A stretch of 64,000 nt of DNA from contig CANSEY010000007.1 in NCBI GenBank assembly GCA_947646015.1, positions 97,494 to 161,493 of the forward strand, written 5' to 3'. This stretch comes from an uncultured Bacteroides sp. GTDB lineage: Bacteria; Bacteroidota; Bacteroidia; Bacteroidales; Bacteroidaceae. How positions within the stretch are numbered: position 1 is the first letter of the stretch; every line of letters begins with the position of its first letter. Positions 41,795-48,723 of this stretch are shown in pieces. The notes below the pieces were generated by a model that did not search any database, was not told the DNA's origin, and saw nothing but the letters and a program-made list of their open reading frames with translations. The position numbers and the translations under genes are program-made.

Positions 41795-43186
41795 ATGAGT
41801 CTAAATATTGCAAAGGACAGTAAGAAACGGGTCGTCATTGTAGGCGGTGGTTTCGGTGGCTTGAAGTTGGCTAATAAGCTGAAAAAATCAGGCTTTCAAG
41901 TTGTGTTGATAGATAAGAACAACTATCATCAGTTCCCTCCGTTAATTTATCAGGTGGCCTCGGCAGGTATGGAACCGACTTCCATTTCCTTCCCCTTCCG
42001 CAAGATATTCCAGCATCGGAAAGATTTTTATTTCCGTATGGCGGAAGTACGTGCTGTTTTCCCCGAAAAGAACATGATACAGACTTCCATAGGGAAGGCG
42101 GAATACGACTATCTGGTTCTTGCCGCAGGTACGACGACCAATTTCTTCGGTAATAAACATATCGAAGAGGAGGCCATGCCAATGAAAAACGTGTCCGAAG
42201 CTATGGGGCTCAGAAATGCGCTTCTCGCCAACTTGGAGCGTGCTGTGACCTGCTCCAACAAACAAGAACAGCAGGAGTTGCTGAATATCGTTGTCGTAGG
42301 TGGTGGTGCCACGGGAGTGGAAGTGGCGGGAGTACTTTCGGAAATGAAGAAATTTGTATTGCCGAATGATTATCCCGATATGCCCAGCAGTCTGATGCAT
42401 ATTTATTTGATAGAAGCGGGTCCGCGGCTACTTGCCGGAATGTCCGAAGACTCATCGAGTCATGCAGAACAGTTTCTCCGTGAAATGGGAGTCAACATTC
42501 TTTTAAATAAGCGTGTCACGGATTACCGTGACCATAAGGTGACACTTGAAGACGGCAGTGAGATTGCTACCCGTACTTTTATTTGGGTAAGTGGAGTGAC
42601 CGGAGTTTCTTTTGGGAATATGAATACGTCCGTAATCGGTCGTGGAGGCCGTATCAAAGTAGATGCCTTCAATCGGGTAGAAGGAACGAATAATGTATTT
42701 GCCATTGGTGACTTATGTATTCTTTCCGGTGACGAAGATTATCCGAACGGACATCCTCAACTGGCACAAGTTGCCATCCAACAAGGGGAATTGCTGGCAA
42801 AGAATCTGATCCGCCTGGAAAAAGGAAAAGAGATGAAGCCTTTTCATTATCGTAACTTGGGGTCGATGGCGACTGTCGGGCGTAATCGTGCCGTGGCGGA
42901 ATTCAGCAAGGTGAAGATGCAGGGATGGTTTGCCTGGGTAATGTGGCTGGTAGTACATCTGCGCTCTATTCTGGGAGTACGCAATAAAGTAGTGGTGTTG
43001 TTGAACTGGGTATGGAATTACTTCACCTATGATCAGTCCATGAGAATGATTGTCTATGCCCGCAAGGCGAAAGAGATCCGTGACCGGGAAGCAATTGAGG
43101 CAACTACCCATTGGGGGAAAGACCTCATGCAGGAGCCGCAACCGGCCAAACAAGAACCGCAACCAAACTCAAAAGAAATAGTATAG
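41795..43186 (+). CDS. ndh: Type II NADH dehydrogenase (non-proton-pumping NADH:quinone oxidoreductase)
   Basis: 463 residues. FAD-binding VVIVGGGFGGLKLANKLKKSGF is at the N-terminus, NAD-binding VVGGGATGVEVAGVLSEM in the middle, and the quinone-site pattern LAQVAIQQGELLAKNL further on. The C-terminal region (MQGWFAWVMWLVVHLRSILG) is an amphipathic/hydrophobic membrane anchor, as in NDH-2. Transfers electrons from NADH to menaquinone at the inner membrane without pumping. A polar Gln/Pro-rich tail (EPQPAKQEPQPN) is unusual in length. The stop is followed 12 bases later by a 22-bp-period palindrome array and then a perfect palindrome with a T-run. Confidence 0.9.
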   Translation: MSLNIAKDSKKRVVIVGGGFGGLKLANKLKKSGFQVVLIDKNNYHQFPPLIYQVASAGMEPTSISFPFRKIFQHRKDFYFRMAEVRAVFPEKNMIQTSIGKAEYDYLVLAAGTTTNFFGNKHIEEEAMPMKNVSEAMGLRNALLANLERAVTCSNKQEQQELLNIVVVGGGATGVEVAGVLSEMKKFVLPNDYPDMPSSLMHIYLIEAGPRLLAGMSEDSSSHAEQFLREMGVNILLNKRVTDYRDHKVTLEDGSEIATRTFIWVSGVTGVSFGNMNTSVIGRGGRIKVDAFNRVEGTNNVFAIGDLCILSGDEDYPNGHPQLAQVAIQQGELLAKNLIRLEKGKEMKPFHYRNLGSMATVGRNRAVAEFSKVKMQGWFAWVMWLVVHLRSILGVRNKVVVLLNWVWNYFTYDQSMRMIVYARKAKEIRDREAIEATTHWGKDLMQEPQPAKQEPQPNSKEIV

Positions 43187-43198
43187 CACCGTTTTGCG

Positions 43199-43286
43199 AT
43201 GGTGTCACTATCCGGTCGGTATAGTGACACTATTACAAGGAGATAGTGACACTATAACAACAGTATAGTGACACCATGTTTTTTTG
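43199..43286. repeat. Array of four 13-bp palindromes with exact 22-bp period
   Basis: Units ATGGTGTCACTAT, ATAGTGACACTAT, ATAGTGACACTAT and ATAGTGACACCAT are centred at 43205, 43227, 43249 and 43271, always 22 bp apart, with 9-base spacers of unrelated sequence. The middle two are perfect palindromes about a central base. Unit 1 is the exact reverse complement of unit 4. Unit 4 is followed by GTTTTTTTG, so units 1 and 4 could also form a terminator-like stem for ndh. Confidence 0.9.
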
Positions 43287-43304
43287 AACGGTAAATTCGT
43301 ACAA

Positions 43305-43324
43305 GGTGTCCGATATCGGACACC
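43305..43324 (+). promoter_or_regulatory. Perfect 20-bp palindrome: candidate activator site (or ndh terminator)
   Basis: GGTGTCCGATATCGGACACC sits inside a perfect 24-bp palindrome (43303-43326). It matches 14 of 20 positions of the site at 51358 and lies at the identical distance from a -24-like element. It is followed by CTCTTTTTT, so it may also, or instead, act as an intrinsic terminator for ndh. Confidence 0.6.
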
Positions 43325-43367
43325 TTCTCTTTTTTATTATTCTCTGTTAATCAGTTGATTATGCTTT

Positions 43368-43384
43368 TGGCATAGATTTGGTAT
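43368..43384 (+). promoter_or_regulatory. Sigma-54-like promoter of the export operon
   Basis: TTTTGGCATAGATTTGGTAT (43365-43384): the -24 GG is at 43369-43370 and, ten bases on, the -12 position reads GT rather than GC. It lies about 45 bases upstream of the adaptor ATG, 63 bp after the start of the palindrome at 43305. Confidence 0.5.
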
Positions 43385-43429
43385 AATAAAAGGTAAAACA
43401 ACTGAAAGTGAAATTGTAAATACTTAGAT

Positions 43430-44677
43430 ATGGACAGAGAAATACCCAAAGAAGTGCGTAACAAAGAACGCAATAAAAAGATCATCCGTTATTCATCGAT
43501 AGGAGTGGCCGGTATAGTTGTTATCGGCATACTTATATCTGTCATGCGGACAGGAGTGGAAAAAAAGGATCTGGTACTTTCTACAGTTGATAAGGGAATG
43601 ATTGAAGTTAGTGTCAGCGCCTCCGGTAAGGTAGTCCCTGCATTTGAAGAAATCATCAATTCTCCCATTAACAGTCGTATCGTTGAGGTATACAGAAAAG
43701 GAGGGGATAGTGTGGAAATCGGCACTCCGATTCTGAAACTCGACCTTCAGAGCACGGAAACGGAATATAAAAAACTGCTTGACGAAGAACAGATGCGCCG
43801 CTATAAGCTGGATCAGCTTCGCGTCAATAATCAGACGAAACTTTCCGATATGGCGATGCAGATTAAGGTCTCTGCCATGAAATTGAGCCGCATGAAAGTG
43901 GAACTTCGGAACGAACACTATCTGGACAGTCTGGGAGCGGGAACAACAGATAAAGTGCGTCAGGCAGAATTGAGCTATAACGTAGCACAACTGGAATACG
44001 AACAGCTCCAACAACAATATAAGAACGAAAAAGAAGTAGCGGCTGCCGAACTGAAAGTGCAGGAACTGGATTTCAATATCTTCCGTAAAAGTCTTGCCGA
44101 AATGAAGCGTACACTGGACGATGCCCAGATTCGGTCTCCGCGTAAAGCGATTCTTACCTACATTAATAATCAGATCGGTGCTCAGATTTCGCAAGGCGGA
44201 CAGGTGGCCATCATCTCAGACTTAAGTCATTTTAAGGTAGAAGGTGAAATAGCCGATACCTACGGTGACCGGGTAGCTGCCGGAGGAAAAGCGGTTGTAA
44301 AGATAGGCAATGACAAACTGGAAGGAACGGTCAGCAGTGTGACACCCCTGTCTAAAAACGGAGTCATTTCTTTTACAGTGCAGTTGAAAGACGATAATAA
44401 CCACCGTTTACGTTCGGGACTGAAAACGGACGTTTATGTGATGAATGCCGTAAAGGAAGATGTGATGCGGATGGCAAACGCTTCTTTCTATGTGGGACGT
44501 GGTGAGTATGATCTTTTTGTCCGGACATCTGATGACGAACTGGTGAAACGTAAAGTACAGCTGGGCGATTCCAACTTTGAATATGTGGAAGTGGTGAGTG
44601 GCTTACAACCGGGAGATGTAGTGGTAGTCAGTGATATGAGCTCTTATAAGAACAAGAATAAGCTGAAAATGAGATAA
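43430..44677 (+). CDS. HlyD/MacA-type periplasmic adaptor of an ABC export system
   Basis: 415 residues. An N-terminal membrane anchor (IGVAGIVVIGILISVM, about residues 24-39) is followed by the lipoyl half-motif VSASGKVVPAFEEIINSPINSRIVEVYRKGGDSVEIGTPILKLD. A long coiled-coil hairpin spans about 105-220, then come the second lipoyl half (RSPRKAILTYINNQIGAQISQGGQVAIIS) and beta-barrel/proximal domains. It bridges an inner-membrane ABC permease to a TolC-type channel. First gene of the operon with ATPase, GIN-domain protein and two permeases; the TolC homologue is at 51465. Preceded by a sigma-54-like promoter. Confidence 0.9.
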   Translation: MDREIPKEVRNKERNKKIIRYSSIGVAGIVVIGILISVMRTGVEKKDLVLSTVDKGMIEVSVSASGKVVPAFEEIINSPINSRIVEVYRKGGDSVEIGTPILKLDLQSTETEYKKLLDEEQMRRYKLDQLRVNNQTKLSDMAMQIKVSAMKLSRMKVELRNEHYLDSLGAGTTDKVRQAELSYNVAQLEYEQLQQQYKNEKEVAAAELKVQELDFNIFRKSLAEMKRTLDDAQIRSPRKAILTYINNQIGAQISQGGQVAIISDLSHFKVEGEIADTYGDRVAAGGKAVVKIGNDKLEGTVSSVTPLSKNGVISFTVQLKDDNNHRLRSGLKTDVYVMNAVKEDVMRMANASFYVGRGEYDLFVRTSDDELVKRKVQLGDSNFEYVEVVSGLQPGDVVVVSDMSSYKNKNKLKMR

Positions 44678-44705
44678 AAACGATCTAAATTAAATACTTA
44701 TAGTT

Positions 44706-45371
44706 ATGATAACATTGACTTCTCTCTCTAAGATTTACCGTACGGACGAGATTGAAACGGTAGCACTGGAAAACGTGAATCTGACCGTAGACCGCGGAGA
44801 ATTTCTAAGCATTATGGGGCCGTCCGGATGTGGCAAATCTACTTTGTTGAATATTATGGGACTGCTTGATGCACCCACAACAGGAACTGTTGAAATTAAC
44901 GGTACGCACACTGAGGGAATGAAAGATAAGCAACTGGCGGCTTTCCGTAACAAAACACTGGGCTTTGTATTCCAGTCTTTCCATCTGATTAATTCACTCA
45001 ATGTGATGGATAACGTTGAGTTACCATTACTCTATCGTCGTATCGGCAGCGGTGAACGCAAGCGTTTGGCGAAGGAGGTACTGGAAAAAGTCGGATTGAG
45101 TCATCGTATGAATCACTTTCCGACGCAGCTTTCCGGTGGTCAGTGTCAGCGTGTGGCCATAGCGCGTGCAATTATCGGTCATCCGGAGATAATTCTGGCC
45201 GATGAACCTACCGGTAACCTGGATTCTAAGATGGGTGCCGAAGTCATGGAACTTCTCCATCGGCTGAATAAGGAAGACGGCCGAACTATCGTTATGGTGA
45301 CGCATAATGAAGAACAGGCGAAACAGACTTCAAGAACTATCCGTTTCTTCGATGGCCGTCAGGTACAGTAA
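44706..45371 (+). CDS. ABC transporter ATPase, MacB/LolD type
   Basis: 221 residues, the size of a stand-alone ATPase. Walker A is GPSGCGKST, then Q-loop FVFQSFHLI, signature LSGGQCQRVAIARAI, Walker B IILADEPTGNLDS and the switch His in MVTHNEEQA. The N-terminus ITLTSLSKIYRTDEIETVALENVNL is typical of the LolD/MacB/FtsE class. It powers the two FtsX-like permeases encoded downstream (46065 and 47387). It starts 28 bases after the adaptor gene. Confidence 0.95.
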   Translation: MITLTSLSKIYRTDEIETVALENVNLTVDRGEFLSIMGPSGCGKSTLLNIMGLLDAPTTGTVEINGTHTEGMKDKQLAAFRNKTLGFVFQSFHLINSLNVMDNVELPLLYRRIGSGERKRLAKEVLEKVGLSHRMNHFPTQLSGGQCQRVAIARAIIGHPEIILADEPTGNLDSKMGAEVMELLHRLNKEDGRTIVMVTHNEEQAKQTSRTIRFFDGRQVQ

Positions 45372-45400
45372 TCCCCTTTTAAACTCTAAAAAAGCTAATC

Positions 45401-46027
45401 ATGACAAAGAATATTTTTATAACTGCTGTTGCGGTATTATTAAGTGTAGCCCTTTGCCCGCTTTGGGCACAAAATGTGAGTGAAGATTGTAAAGTAGGCG
45501 AATTTTCCGCTATCAATCTGCGGTCGGTAGGTAACATTATTTTCACTCAGTCCGATACTTATTCCTGTCGGATGGAAGGTCCTTTTGAATATGTCGATAA
45601 AACAAAAGTAACGGTAAAAGGAGAAACATTGGTTATCGAATATAAGCAGAAGAATGTAAAAAACGTTAAGAACCTGACGTTCTATATCACAGCCCCTGAT
45701 TTGAAGAGTGTAAAGATCGATGGTGTCGGCAACTTCAATGCTAAAGAAACCCTGAAACTGAAAAATGTAACTTTCAAACTCGATGGAGTGGGAAACTGTG
45801 AGGTGAAAAAGCTCCATTGTGATGAGTTGGAATTAATGGTAGACGGGGTCGGGAATATGAATGTCAATGTAAACTGCAATACTGTGAAAGCCAAAGTGGA
45901 TGGAGTCGGAAATATCAAATTGTCCGGCAAGGCAGACAGAGCTTCTCTGAAGCGTGACGGAGTAGGCAGAATCAATCATAAAGGCCTGAAATGCCCGGAT
46001 GTGAGCACGAAAGGCTGGGGATTCTGA
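45401..46027 (+). CDS. Secreted GIN/DUF2807-domain protein embedded in the export operon
   Basis: 208 residues with a Sec signal ending PLWAQ. The mature part begins FSAINLRSVGNIIFTQSDTY, the opening of DUF2807 (putative auto-transporter adhesin head) domains, and carries five DGVGN/R turns at residues 107, 128, 148, 167 and 186, every 19-21 residues. This indicates a parallel beta-helix. No cell-anchoring sequence is seen. Its place between the ATPase and the permeases suggests a job in the same envelope process, as a partner or a cargo. Function in the family is unknown. Confidence 0.85.
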   Translation: MTKNIFITAVAVLLSVALCPLWAQNVSEDCKVGEFSAINLRSVGNIIFTQSDTYSCRMEGPFEYVDKTKVTVKGETLVIEYKQKNVKNVKNLTFYITAPDLKSVKIDGVGNFNAKETLKLKNVTFKLDGVGNCEVKKLHCDELELMVDGVGNMNVNVNCNTVKAKVDGVGNIKLSGKADRASLKRDGVGRINHKGLKCPDVSTKGWGF

Positions 46028-46064
46028 TAAGTATGAAAATGAATGAGAAGATAATGAGATTACA

Positions 46065-47354
46065 ATGATAAAACTCTATTTCAAACAAGCATTTCACCTG
46101 TTGAAGGAGAATAAGTTACTTTCTTCTATCTCTATCATAGGTACGGCATTGGCTATTGCTATGATTATGGTGATTGTGATCACATTGCGTGCTACTATTG
46201 CACCCTTTGCTCCGGAAAGCTATCGTGACCGTATGTTGATTTTCAGGTATGCGGGATTTCAGTATAAAACAAACGAGAACTGGCAGAGTAACGGACCTGT
46301 TTCTTATAAGACAGCGAAAGCCTGTTTTAAAGAAATGGCTGCCCCTGAAGCAGTTACTATAACCAGCAGTTTCTCGGAAACGATGCTGGCTGCCAAGCCA
46401 GCGGGAGAGAAGGTTAGTTGCAGTGTATTGCAGGTGGATGATGATTTCTGGAAAGTATTTAAGTTCGATTTCCTTTCGGGATATCCGTTTGATAAGGCTA
46501 CTTTTGATGCCGGTGCAACCAAAGCAGTAATATCTGAGGATATAGCCCGGCAATTGTTCGGAACATCGGATGTAGTCGGAAAAACATTCCTTTTAAATCA
46601 CTCCGCTTATATGATTTGTGGAGTTGTGCGTCCCGTATCCAAACTGGCACGGTATGCTTATGCCCAGATTTGGATTCCTTTAAGTTCAACAGATGCGTTT
46701 ACCGCCAGTTGGGGTGAATATGGAATTATGGGAATGGTGAGTGTCTACATTCTGGCTAAATCTCAGGATGACTTTCCGGCAATCCGTATGGAAGCTGAAC
46801 GTCTCAGGGACAGATATATGGAAGGTTATCCGGATTATGAATTGCTTTATCGTGACCAGCCGGATACTTATTTTGTGGCGGCACAACGATATTCAGCCAA
46901 TAATCCTCCGGCTGTGAAGCAGGCTGTCCGTCAGTATATAATAACGTTAATCATTCTGTTGATCGTACCTGCTGTCAACCTTTCCGGACTGACATTGTCG
47001 CGTATGCGCAAACGCCTTTCTGAAATCGGTGTTCGAAAAGCTTTCGGTGCGCCCAGACGCGAACTGATGATACAGGTACTTTCTGAGAATATGCTTTATT
47101 CACTGTTGGGTGGAGTGCTCGGATTAATTCTGAGTTATGGCGCAACTTTCTTCTTGGGAAGTATGCTGTTTTCCATTGACTTTATGGGTAATGGTGTGAC
47201 GGATTTGCGGACCATGTGTATGGATCTGCTGTTTGATCCGGTTGTGTTCTTGCTCGCATTTTTTACCTGCTTTGCACTTAATTTATTGAGTGCTGCCATT
47301 CCGGCATGGAGAGTGACACGGACAAATATTGTGGATGCCATCAATGAGAGATAA
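46065..47354 (+). CDS. ABC transporter permease, MacB/FtsX type (1)
   Basis: 429 residues. The N-terminal membrane segment is ISIIGTALAIAMIMVIVITL. A large periplasmic MacB-PCD-like domain follows (about 45-285; VISEDIARQLFGTSDVVGKTFLL). Three C-terminal membrane segments surround the conserved LSRMRKRLSEIGVRKAFGAPRRELMIQVLSENML and end PAWRVTRTNIVDAINER. The ISE-GVRKA-GA coupling helix contacts the ATPase. It likely forms a heterodimer with the next gene's product. The gap after the GIN gene is 37 bases. Confidence 0.92.
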   Translation: MIKLYFKQAFHLLKENKLLSSISIIGTALAIAMIMVIVITLRATIAPFAPESYRDRMLIFRYAGFQYKTNENWQSNGPVSYKTAKACFKEMAAPEAVTITSSFSETMLAAKPAGEKVSCSVLQVDDDFWKVFKFDFLSGYPFDKATFDAGATKAVISEDIARQLFGTSDVVGKTFLLNHSAYMICGVVRPVSKLARYAYAQIWIPLSSTDAFTASWGEYGIMGMVSVYILAKSQDDFPAIRMEAERLRDRYMEGYPDYELLYRDQPDTYFVAAQRYSANNPPAVKQAVRQYIITLIILLIVPAVNLSGLTLSRMRKRLSEIGVRKAFGAPRRELMIQVLSENMLYSLLGGVLGLILSYGATFFLGSMLFSIDFMGNGVTDLRTMCMDLLFDPVVFLLAFFTCFALNLLSAAIPAWRVTRTNIVDAINER

Positions 47355-47386
47355 CCGAAACATTCAACAAACTAATTTTTAAGAAG

Positions 47387-48640
47387 ATGCAACTGTTAAA
47401 ACAAATATGGAACGAACGTCGCTCGAACGGGTGGCTGTGGGCAGAATTGCTGATTGTTTTCGTGGTGCTGTGGTACATTGTCGATTGGACGTATGCAACA
47501 GCGCGTACTTATTACGAACCGCTGGGATATGACATCACCAATACTTACTATCTGGAACTCAGTCTGAAAAACAATAAGAGTGATTCTTATATTCCGAAGG
47601 GGCAGAAAGAAACGACGACGGGACAAGACATTGTCGAACTGACTAACCGTCTCCGTCGTTTGCCGGAAGTGGAGGCTGTCTCGATATCAGTGAATGCACG
47701 TCCGTATATAGGAAGCAATTCCGGTATCCGTTTTCGCCTTGATACGCTGGTGCGCAGTCCGTTGAGACGTCCGGTAACACCGGAGTTTTTTCAGGTGTTC
47801 CGTTATCAAAGTGCGGATGGACAGGGATATCAGCCTTTAATGCAGGCTATAAAAAACGGAAATGCGGTTCTCAGCGAGAATATATGGCCCGACGATTATA
47901 AAGGTGACCGCACGTTGCTGGGAAAAGAAGTCGTGAATGTGGATGATTCTACAGACGTCTATAAAATAGCTGCCGTATCGACTAAGGTACGTTACAATGA
48001 TTTTTGGCCAAATTACAGCGACCGATATATGGCTATTCCTCTTACGGAAGCACAATTGGCCGAGATTAATGATGACCTGTATCCGCTCAATACGGAAGTT
48101 TGCCTGCGTGTAAAGCCGAATACGGCTCCCGGCTTTCCGGAGCGTCTGATGGAACAGTCGGATACCCAGTTCAGTGTGGGAAATCTTTTTATACTGAAGG
48201 TACACGATTACGAGATGATACGTGAGGATTATAATCGTACCAATGTCAATCATATGCAGACGCGGTTTTGGATGATGGGCTTTTTGTTGGTGAATATCCT
48301 GTTGGGAATAGTCGGTACATTCTGGTTTCGTACCCAGCATCGTCGTGGAGAACTCGGACTTCGTGTTGCAGTCGGTTCCACCCGCATGGGGCTCTGGCAC
48401 CGTCTTAACAAAGAAGGATTGTTGCTGCTGACGCTGGCCGCTTTGCCCGCTGCTGTTCTTTGTTATAATATTGGTTATCTGGAACTGACGGAAGGTAGTA
48501 TAGAGTGGAGTACCATTCGTTTTCTTATCACTTTTTGTGTGACAAGTCTTTTGATGGCTTTGATGATACTCATAGGCATTTGGTTCCCCGCCCGGCAGGC
48601 GATCCGTATACAGCCGGCAGAAGCCTTACGCGAGGAATAA
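47387..48640 (+). CDS. ABC transporter permease, MacB/FtsX type (2)
   Basis: 417 residues. Membrane segment near residues 16-35 (WLWAELLIVFVVLWYIVDWT), a periplasmic domain at about 40-290, then three membrane segments around RTQHRRGELGLRVAVGSTRMGLWHRLNKEGLLLL. It ends PARQAIRIQPAEALREE, the standard FtsX tail. It diverges strongly from permease 1, so a heterodimeric transporter is likely. The last gene before a hairpin that contains the promoter of the sensor kinase. Confidence 0.92.
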   Translation: MQLLKQIWNERRSNGWLWAELLIVFVVLWYIVDWTYATARTYYEPLGYDITNTYYLELSLKNNKSDSYIPKGQKETTTGQDIVELTNRLRRLPEVEAVSISVNARPYIGSNSGIRFRLDTLVRSPLRRPVTPEFFQVFRYQSADGQGYQPLMQAIKNGNAVLSENIWPDDYKGDRTLLGKEVVNVDDSTDVYKIAAVSTKVRYNDFWPNYSDRYMAIPLTEAQLAEINDDLYPLNTEVCLRVKPNTAPGFPERLMEQSDTQFSVGNLFILKVHDYEMIREDYNRTNVNHMQTRFWMMGFLLVNILLGIVGTFWFRTQHRRGELGLRVAVGSTRMGLWHRLNKEGLLLLTLAALPAAVLCYNIGYLELTEGSIEWSTIRFLITFCVTSLLMALMILIGIWFPARQAIRIQPAEALREE

Positions 48641-48656
48641 AAAACTGAAGCTATTT

Positions 48657-48719
48657 GCATTGTTTTCAATATAATAACTTATCTTTGTAGGCAAAATGTT
48701 GAAAACAATGCTGTTTTTT
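48657..48719 (+). terminator. Terminator-like inverted repeat after the permeases, reaching the kinase start
   Basis: Perfect 13-bp inverted repeat GCATTGTTTTCAA (48657-48669) / TTGAAAACAATGC (48699-48711) followed by TGTTTTTT. Only readthrough RNA from the permease operon contains both arms. The 29-base loop carries a promoter element. Confidence 0.6.
48680..48687 (+). promoter_or_regulatory. -7 element of the SBP-kinase gene, inside the terminator loop
   Basis: TATCTTTG matches TAnnTTTG, with a possible -33 TTG at 48660-48662 inside the left arm. It lies 37 bases before the ATG at 48724. Confidence 0.6.
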
Positions 48720-48723
48720 GCTT

